Origin: Euglena gracilis
Lineage: Eukaryota; Euglenida; Euglenophyceae; Euglenales
Length of the DNA: 64,000 bases
Reading direction: 5' to 3'
NCBI GenBank assembly: GCA_039621445.1
Contig: CP154955.1
Coordinates: forward strand, 55,185,341 to 55,249,340
Shown: one piece after another, positions 22,901 to 31,900 of the stretch
Position numbering within the stretch: position 1 is the stretch's first letter
Layout of the letters: every line of letters begins with the position of its first letter
Translations under genes and position numbers: made by a program
The notes under the pieces: generated by a model
Databases searched by the model: none
Seen by the model: only the letters and a program-made list of their open reading frames with translations
What the model was told of the DNA's origin: nothing

Positions 22901-25900
22901 GCATCATGCCAGGGAGTTGTGGCCCCTGGGAGCTGGAAGCATGAGGAGTGGACCAGTGGGAACCACCCAGGTGGAGGGGTTGGGGGGAATTGAGGGCAAG
23001 CCCAGGGTCCCCTTGCCTGGTGAGCAACTCCAACTCCAACTCCAACTCGAACAAAATGGTTATGTTGACCATTGCGCACATACGAAACAGTTATCCATTG
23101 CGCATGTGCGCACAGCCATTGCGCAATGTTTAACGGAAGCCCCTGAGTTTAGGGGCGTCTCTCCGGCATGCCATGGTGTGTTCAGGAGGCCCTCTTTGCA
23201 CGGCCAGTGTTGGCCTTGGTGAGGAAATCAACAAGCAGTGCATTATACAGGCGTGTCCATTGGCACCTGCGCAATGAATTTACTCGCCAAGCCCAAACGT
23301 GGCCGTGCAGAGAGGGCCACCATAACACGCCAGAGAGCTTCCGTTAACCATTGCGCACGTGCGCAATGGTTGTGCATTGCGCACATACACAATTGATAGG
23401 TGTTGCGCATGTGCGCAATGGGCATTCTAATAGCAGGTGTATATGAATGTGTGCACAGTGTGGGAAAAGGTGCAGGATTGAGGAGAATGATGGGGGGGTT
23501 TGAGCACTGCTGTGTCCAGAAGCTGGGTTAGTAATTTTGAATTATTCAGGCACCGGGGAGGAAGGGGTTGTTCCAATAAGACGAATCATGGGCGGCAGGC
23601 TGTGGAGCCATAGGGACGCTACACTGAGTGCTGGGAGTAGGGTTTCTTGGGATGATCTGTTTTGGCTGAACCGTGTCTTCTATCTGCCTGGTGTGATGGG
23701 GCTGTCTGGTGGGTTGCAAACCACCGGAAAAAGGTGTGCCAGTATGTCCACCGATCTTTGCTGTTGTTGATGTACCTTTTGGATTTCTCAATACAGTCGC
23801 TCATACCCAAAGTTATGTTCTTCAAATCCTGGGTGAGAAAAGGGGGGTGGCAAGCTTTTTTCAAAAGTGCTTCCTCGGCTTTGATTCCTAGGGTTTATCT
23901 GTCACCTTTTGTTTTGCAAACACAAAAGTTTCGAGTTTCAATTGGTTACCAAGAAGTCGGTCTCCTCAGGCATGCTGAACTGCGAAACAGGTAAATGGAA
24001 CCTCAGGCACTGGAATTGGGCCATGATGCATAGGGCAAGGCACGTCTTGATATGAAGATGGCGGATGCATTAACGCGCCAGGGGGGTGGTTTCCTGTTCC
24101 AGGCAAGGCTTTCCTTCACTTTTGCTCTGTCATCTCTGGTGTTGAGATACCTCCAGAACCGCTCTCTCCACCCCCAGGATATAAATAAAAAGTTCACAGT
24201 TAGTAACTGTTGCGCATCTCGCAATGGGCACATTTTTGTAGAATGGAGATTTAAGAGGTATATTGCGCAACTGCGCAATAGACATGCACTTTTTTAAATT
24301 CTAAAATTGCGTGGCTGTTGTGCAGATGCGCAATGTTTACCCAATTTCAAGGCAACATGATTGAGAGAACGCTTGCATCCACCTGTGTTACACTGTGCTC
24401 TACCCCTCTGGGTGGTACATACTCTACCCCAGCTGTCCGTTCATGTAGTTAGATTGCTCATCTGCGCAACAGCCACGCTATTTCAGAGTGTAAAAACGTG
24501 TATGTCTATTGCGCAGTTGCGCAATATACCTTTTAAATTTCATTTCTAAATCAGTGTGCCATTACGCAGATGCGTAATGAACACATTCTAGCTCATACGT
24601 TGTGGAACCATTGTGCAAGTGCGAAATGACCACCCACATTCGGATTGCAAAAAAACTAGAACCATTGTGCAAGTGCGCAGTGCGTTTAATTTTTTGTACA
24701 GAAAATCCTAGTTGCGCCGTTGCGCACGTGCGCAACGCAGTCCCCTTGTTTCATTACCCAATTGGATTCATGCACTCTGGGCCCTGTGTGCCCGCGGACA
24801 ATGCCGTGCCAAGTTGTGGCTGTCGTGCCCAGGCCCTGGGTGTGGGACACAGTGCGGAGCTTTTTTGCAGGATTGCGCATCGGCGCAATTTTACAGTCAT
24901 TTTCCCATTTCCCAGTTTCCCAGTCATTTCCCAGTCATTTGCCAAGTGCGAGTTGTGCCGCCTACGAATACTTGTGGAAATATATTTGTATCTTTTTGGG
25001 CTGGTGATTAGAAACCTCTCCATCGCAGTCGCCGCCGCCGGACTCCGACCCGACCCTCTCCATCGTGGAGCGCATGAAGGCGAAGCAGGCCCTCCTGCTG
25101 GCCCGCCTGGAGCAAATCGAGGAGCCCCCATCGGCCCTCCCGGGGCGGGGCAGGCGGTGGCGGGGAGGCCCCCGCCGGAACTTGAAGCCATGCAAAAAAA
25201 AGTCCACCTAACGGAAGGGCAGCGAGGTGGCCGACTCCCTCCTCCCAGGTATCGGAGGGAGTGCTGTTTAAGATTTGTTAATGCAAACCACATTTACAAA
25301 TCTCAAAAGAAGCCTGGGCCCGACGCAGCAGAAACCAAAAGTCAAAGAGCAAATGCAACCCTACAGCGCCACTCAAACGAATTTCCCGCCCACAAACCTG
25401 TAATGTTGACGCCATGCTTTTGGGCTTCTTCTTCTGTCTGGGAAAAGTGGGGAAAGCGGAAGAGTGATCAAAAGAAAAAAGATTCAGTCAAGTGTCAAAA
25501 GTGATAGCGTGGGTGGCCATCACCTGCGGCTGGAGCAAAAAATTTTCAAATCTCAAATTTGCAAATTGAGGAAGTTCGCCCCCCCCTCGGAGTATAAACC
25601 CTGCCACCCCCGAGGGACTTCGACTCCCCCCTGGGGGTTGGGGTTTTGGGGTGGGCAGTGTTATAGCACACCTCCGGGCACTGAATGCTCTGGCAGCCCA
25701 AATATACGAGGGGAGGGAGGGAAAGGCTCTCCGTCCTAATGTACAAGGGACAGGTGGCAGCCCAACAAGGCTTCTGTTTGCCACCCACCCCGGGGGGGGG
25801 GGTCCCTGGCCACTCCCCAAACAAACTGGGCCAGGAGCGAAGTTGGCGCCGGCCATAAACAGACAAGAAGCTGTAGTGCAATCAAGGGGAGGTGCCTGGC

Positions 25901-28900
25901 GCCATGGGGTGCCTGCCCATGGCAGGCACACCACCCCTGGGGGTCAGCTTTGGGTCCCGTTGCCTGCCGTCCCAGCCAGTTTTCCCATGAAACCAGGCAT
26001 ATGGAGGCAATCGCTGACCTGCGGGCAACGGCCCGAGGCAGCCGCCCCACCCCGGCCCCACACGATGGCCGGGCCGGGCAAGCGAGGCCGCCGGAAACGA
26101 AACGATGACGATGGCCGGGCCCCTTTTTGGCGTTCCCCCCCCGGGGGGCTTGCGTGGCTGCACCGCAGTCCGTTTGGGACAGGATTCTGCTTTTTTATGT
26201 GTAAGGATTATCATTTAAAATACAGTTAAATAAAAACAAAACTGGAAAAGACAGCGGGAGGGAGAAATGCACTATCATATTTTTGCAGGTTTTTTTGTGT
26301 TTTTTTTTCCGGCAAAGCATGCGTTTTTCCGGTTTTGGGTTTGTTTTTTAAGGGCTTTTTTTTGCTGGAAACAATTTTAATTTCAACAAAGTTTCATTTT
26401 TTGACCCATTCAAGCACGAGCACACCCAAAAGCTTGACATTTTTATGTCCAATTATTTTACCGATTGTTTTAGCAACAAGTTTACCAAGAAAAAAAAATT
26501 GGATACACCAAGACATATTTTTAGATCATCATTCACTTGTTATTTTTTCACCTGGAACCTCCAAAAATGGATGCCTCGAAATTTTGTTTTTTTGTGTGTA
26601 TTTTATTGCAATTTTTGTGACACCCCCCAAATAACAACCCCCTCGGTTTTTTTACTGGACATTTGAAGTTGGTGTCCAGGAGGTGCTGAAATCCCGCCCC
26701 TTCTGAAATTTTTTTCCTTTGGCGTTCCTTCTTCTTCGAGTTGGTTGTGGGCAGAAGTCTGATTTGTCCCTCCCTGCTTTTCTCTGGTAGACCGCTTCTG
26801 GCGCTCAACTGGAGAGAGTCCCCATTTAAGTGCATTTCTTCACAATACCCCTTAGGGGGATCGGACGAAGGGATCTCCAAAAAAATGATCGAAAACCACC
26901 CTCAAAAAACTACCTTGCATCGTTTTGATATTTCCTTCTGTGAAGGCCGGACCAGAAAAACTTTTCAGCGTTTTCGGCTAATTTTGGCTGGATTTTGGGT
27001 GGGTGGGTGGGTGGTTGACCCCTCAGGGGGGGGGTGTGGGTGGGTGGGTCACTGAGTGAATGGAAGGACAGGGTTATTTTTTTGGGGGGTTTCAAAGTTA
27101 AGGTGGTTTGGGAGCAAAAGTTCAAAAAGTCAAAAAAAAAAAAAAAAAAAAAAAACCAAGTTCCACAGGTTTCCTTTTGCGGGACATTCATGTTTTCTTT
27201 TGCACAATGCGGGAGGGGAATTGTTACGCTGGGGAATGAACCGGAATAAACTGGAATAGGAAAACCAGAATAAATTGGAATAATTCGGAATACCAGGAAT
27301 AGAAGTCTATGTGGAACAACAGGAATAAAAGTATATGTCAATTTTCAAACGTCCAACGAAAGGACAGGCAGAGTTGAAGCCTTTCATGGACTGTTGGCAT
27401 TTATTTTCACCTTTTTCTCATTTAGAGATATGGAGATTCGAAGAGGACAATTAACTCATGAAAATGATTGGCTCCTCCAAAGGAGTTGCGAACAAGGTGA
27501 CTGTTAGAGGTAAATAAGGAATACATTTGCATTCCTAAAGCTTGGGAGAGCCAAACCAAATTGTTTCAAAGAACATGGACTACTTCTGGAACAAGAAATC
27601 TAGAACAAAATAAAGTCTGGAACAAAAAAGTTTGACAACCATGAATGAAGTTTTTGGCAAACCGGACACCTCCTCTGCATAATGGATACTCCCAACTGAA
27701 CCATTTTGTGTGATTTTGCTGTGTTTCCAGTCACCTTCCCGCTTTATTTTCTTTGTCTCATGGCTGTCCAGGGGGGGGGTTGTTTTATCTCCCCTGGCAA
27801 CCTTGCATTTTCTTGCATGGAAGCAAGCATTTTCCACTCATTGTCCACCAAAATATGGTACCATCGTAACGAACCACAGCTGGCTGGGCAAGCAGCCAAC
27901 ACCATTTGGCCCGGTGAGCTCCTATGTTTTTCTCCGGACAGCATATTCACAGAGATGACTTTTTTCAGTGGTTCATTATTTTGTTATTGTGTTTTTGTTT
28001 TATTCATCAGTTTTACCAACCCCTGGGGGGGTGAGGAGGGGTCACTCCACTCTTCGAAAAACCAGTCAGTCACTTTTTCCCCGGAAACCAGTCAGTCACT
28101 ACCCCCTCGGGGGGGTCGGCCACTCTGGCCTAGCCCGCGTTGTCTGCCCACTTTTTTTCGACGTTTTTTCACGGAAGAAGTCATGGGTTCCCGTGAACTT
28201 TTGCTCCAAATCTTTCCCGGAAAATTTCTGGGTTGATTTCCACCTCGCTTAAATGACCCCGTTTTGGGCGCTTTGGGCGTTTTGCTGTATCAGTCAGGAA
28301 TTATTGGCCCGTTTGTGTCGATTCCGCTGTTGTCCATTTTTTTCCTGAGAATTTTCTTATTTCTGGTGCCGGCCGAAATCGACTGCTACCTCCCAGCAGA
28401 GGCTGTTTCCGAAATTTTGTGTTTGTCTCCGAAAAGGCCCTGTATTTCCAGAACAGCGGTTGCCTGGCCAAATGCCTGCAAAACCTGTAAACACCGTTTT
28501 CCTGCTTTGGTCTTTTGAGCCCCCCCCTTTTGCAGCAGTGAGACCCCTTGCTTCTCCTGGGCAGGGCGTGTGTATGACTTGCCAAATTAAGTTTTAACGG
28601 GATACCATGAAGTGAATGATGGTTGCGGTTCCACGTAAACTTTGTTTGAAGTTTGAAAATGTGCCGGGTTAACAAGGGGGTGGTATGCTCTCATTCTGGG
28701 TTATATCCTGACAGCTGCCGGGCAGCTGGACACCCCCCGGTGCTCTCCCCCTGCCTCCTGGACTGGTAGTGCATCACACAGGAGCGGTAGAGTTCCCACA
28801 GCTGAAGGGGGGGATACCGTTGTTGTGAGGGTGCCCGGGAGGAGTTTATGTCATTTCCACAACTCAGCTCCCGGGAGGAGAGTCAACAGCTGACGCCAGA

Positions 28901-31900
28901 ATGCCCCGTATTTTTCTGACCAGCCCCCAAGCTGGTTTGAAACGCACTTTCCGAGTCCACCTAAAATGCCAGATAGGGGGTCTCCCAGAGGGGGAGGGGC
29001 GAGGAATATGTTTTGGTGAGAGGGTTCCGACTCACTGCCCACTGTGTGGATCACTGCTCGGCGCCACCATGTCAATCCATTTGATGCAACCTATTTTGGG
29101 CTCTCCTGATAAGAACCAAAACATCTGCTACGTTCAGGACCTGTGGAGTGGGAGGAGGCATCTCATCGGATCTCACCCCACAATCCTGCATGACCAGTAG
29201 AGCAACGGTTGCCCTCCTTCACGGTTAACCGTACTGTCATAGGAAAAAATAACATCTGGAAAAAATAACATCTGGAAAAAATAACATCTGAATAAATAAC
29301 ATCCAGAGAAGCTTTGTCAGATGCATGAAGCCAGGTCCAAAGGCATTTAACAGGTTATCTCCACAACGCACGGTGCTTGTGCAGAAGGCCGCATGCTTCA
29401 AACCCTTTGAGTTGCAAATGCAGCTGATGAGCTTCTGACCGTTTGACCTCAAATTCACCAGCCTGTATGTTTGCAAGAGTTGGAAACATGCAACCCAGAT
29501 TGGAAACGGCTGGACTGCAATGGGGAAGTTGACCGAACAAGGCAGTTGACAGCGAACTCAGATCCCAATAAAGCAAATAACATCCGGTGTCAGAGTATCG
29601 AACGCATAACCCATGAAACGGTGCATTCTTGGCTTCAAAACAAGCAAGGATTGAATCAGGGTTTTTTTTAGTCGTTGGACCCCCGGGGGGGGGGAGGGTG
29701 GGTGGGTCCAGCCGAGCCCCCGGAGGGGGGTGGGATATACTTTTCGGCGCCGAAGGTGCCGAAAAAGTGCTTTTTTTAGCACTTTTCGCGATTTTTCGGC
29801 CATTTTTTTGTGGGTCCCCCGGGACCCCCCCCCCCCCCGGGGGCCCCCCCTAGGGGGTGGGTGGGGGGACCCCCCCTCCCCCCCCCGGTCTTAAAAAAAC
29901 ACCTGGATTGAATGCAAGCTTGATGAACAGCCTCGTCATTTGGTGATAATGGCCACAGTCGTTTGTTTTCCTCATCCCACATCTTATCCATTTTATCCAT
30001 CTTATCTATTTTCATTTTGTTTCTGGAGCAAATGAGGAAAAAATAACATCTGATTAAATAATATCTAAAAGGGGCTTAGATGTTATTTTTTCCGGATGTT
30101 ATTTTTTCCTAAGACAGTAAACAACACACAAAGTGAGTTTTACGTAAAACCGTAAACAATGCTCGGTTGAAGAAAGTCTTACGTGAAACCGTGAACATCT
30201 GGATATCAGTGTTTTTGCATTTGTGATGACACAGATGGTCTCCATTGTTGCCTGGGGCCTAGAAGTGGAGGGGCAAACTATGAGGTGGTCCTCACCCACT
30301 CAATCAAATTTCAGGGAAGGTACAAAGCTCCCAAAGGAAGTTATGTTCGTTGCATTTTTTCCAGTTTATGGAGGCAAGTCTCTCGTGTCTCTCCTTCGAT
30401 CTGTTGTTGTGGGCGGTGATTTGAAGACAGAAGAGAGAAGGTTCCTGAAAAAGGCTGTTTTTGTCTCGTCCAAGGTTCATTTGAAAGTGATCAAAGAAGC
30501 TCCCCATGAAAAGGACCCAATATTATTTGAAACGTGTTGGCGAGGATGCTGCCAAAAGGTGATTTTTAGACCTGTTGAAAGTAAGTAAAAATAACTTTTG
30601 ATTTTTATTTGGAGTTGTCAGTGACAACACTGGGAGGCGGTTGCTCCGCATTGTGTTCGCACTGATGATTTCCAGTTGTCTTTTTTTGGCAATTTTTTTC
30701 CCTGATTGCAGCAAACAACAGCAAATGGATTTCTGAAAACGTACAACACGCTGCACCGTTTCAGGTTCAGTGTAATTCAGCCTGTTTTGTAGAGCTTTTC
30801 AATTTCATTTCTGCGAGATGTGTTTCTCAGGGCAGTTCTCTGCACTGTTAAAATTGAGCACACAGATGGATAAATATATAAATATTATTATATTATTATA
30901 TTATTATATTATTATTATAGATAAATATTTTTCCAGGATGTTTCTTGCAGTGGGGGAGTTTGAAGGGAAATCTCATTCGACTGCAAAGGCGGGGGGTATC
31001 TCAATGTCCGGATGGAGCTGTTGTGACCCACCAAGGGGGGAGGCATCACGTGACATTCTCTGGAGTGAGCCTTGAAAGCGCTGTCTGGGTTGTTGTTGAG
31101 GGACCTCTCTTGGGTGTGGCATTCAAAAGAGTTGGGGGATGGGAGGGTACTCGATACCCCGTGACATTAGCCAGTCTATGGCATCTGGGCATATCGGCAG
31201 TAACATGGTTTCTGTACCCAGGGTTGATTCCATTCTCTGATCTGTTGAACTTTCAGTTTGTGAACTCATAAAGATGTTTTCAAATCACAACTGCACTTTG
31301 ATGTGGGGGGATCAACACACCAGAAGCAACCCCAGCCAGTGTTTGTGGGGAACACTGCCACAGCTTGGCACCAACACCATACCGACATAGACACACCATG
31401 GCCTGGGATACACTGCCCACACCAAATAATTTTAATATGCAAGTTTACGGAAACAAGTGAACATGTTCAGTCGTTGCATTGGACATATGTGTGAGGGGCT
31501 GGGTCGAAAAGGCCATCAGTCTGAGTCCAGGGGTTGGGTACAAGGTCCAGGTACCATTCGCAAACAAGAGGGGTGCAGCACAAGGTTACGGAAACCGTAA
31601 ACCACTTCATGTTCACGGTTTTCCGCAAACTTCTGTTTTTGCATGTTTACGGAAAACCGTAATCTACCTTTGCCGCGCAACCTTGTTTTGGGGCCTCCAA
31701 ACGTTCACGGGAACCCGTTAGACATCGGCGGGGTGGAATAATCCCAGAACTATTTCGGAACACCCCGGGACCGACAAATTTCCCAGTATTTTTTTCAAAA
31801 TTGGAAATATCGGGCCAAATCGGGGCGTTTTTCGGGTGGGCAGACAACGCGGGCTAGGTCTGGAATCCAAAGGAAACTTGACCAAAAACATGAAAAAAGC

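Larger units (their letters stand above)
23060..24895. repeat. Cluster of TTGCGCA-NN-TGCGCAA palindromes in fold-back arms
   Basis: About fourteen short palindromes or near-palindromes of the type ATTGCGCA-NN-TGCGCAAT lie within 1.85 kb, for example at 23095, 23347-23370 (24 bp, perfect), 23403-23418, 24261-24280, 24508-24530, 24719-24736 (18 bp, perfect) and 24871-24890. Many are embedded in two much larger inverted repeats (listed separately). This explains nothing coding and resembles no tRNA, CRISPR or terminator. Confidence 0.85.
21491..25028 (+). other. Intron B6-B7
   Basis: 3.5 kb containing the 90-bp repeat copy 2 and the palindrome cluster. No exon is supported, and frames on either strand are broken by the palindromes. 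Confidence 0.55.

Noticed and set aside
23060-24895. CRISPR array
   Set aside because: The palindromes are unevenly spaced, vary in sequence and are part of larger inverted repeats. There are no fixed-length spacers, no cas genes, and the genome is eukaryotic.
26064-26130. Basic [17 protein letters not shown] peptide as a gene B exon or start
   Set aside because: Lacks a donor and any phase support, and such basic peptides arise readily from GGCCGG-rich DNA.
27132-27155. Poly-A tract as the end of a retrogene or SINE
   Set aside because: No upstream open frame or target duplication found around it.
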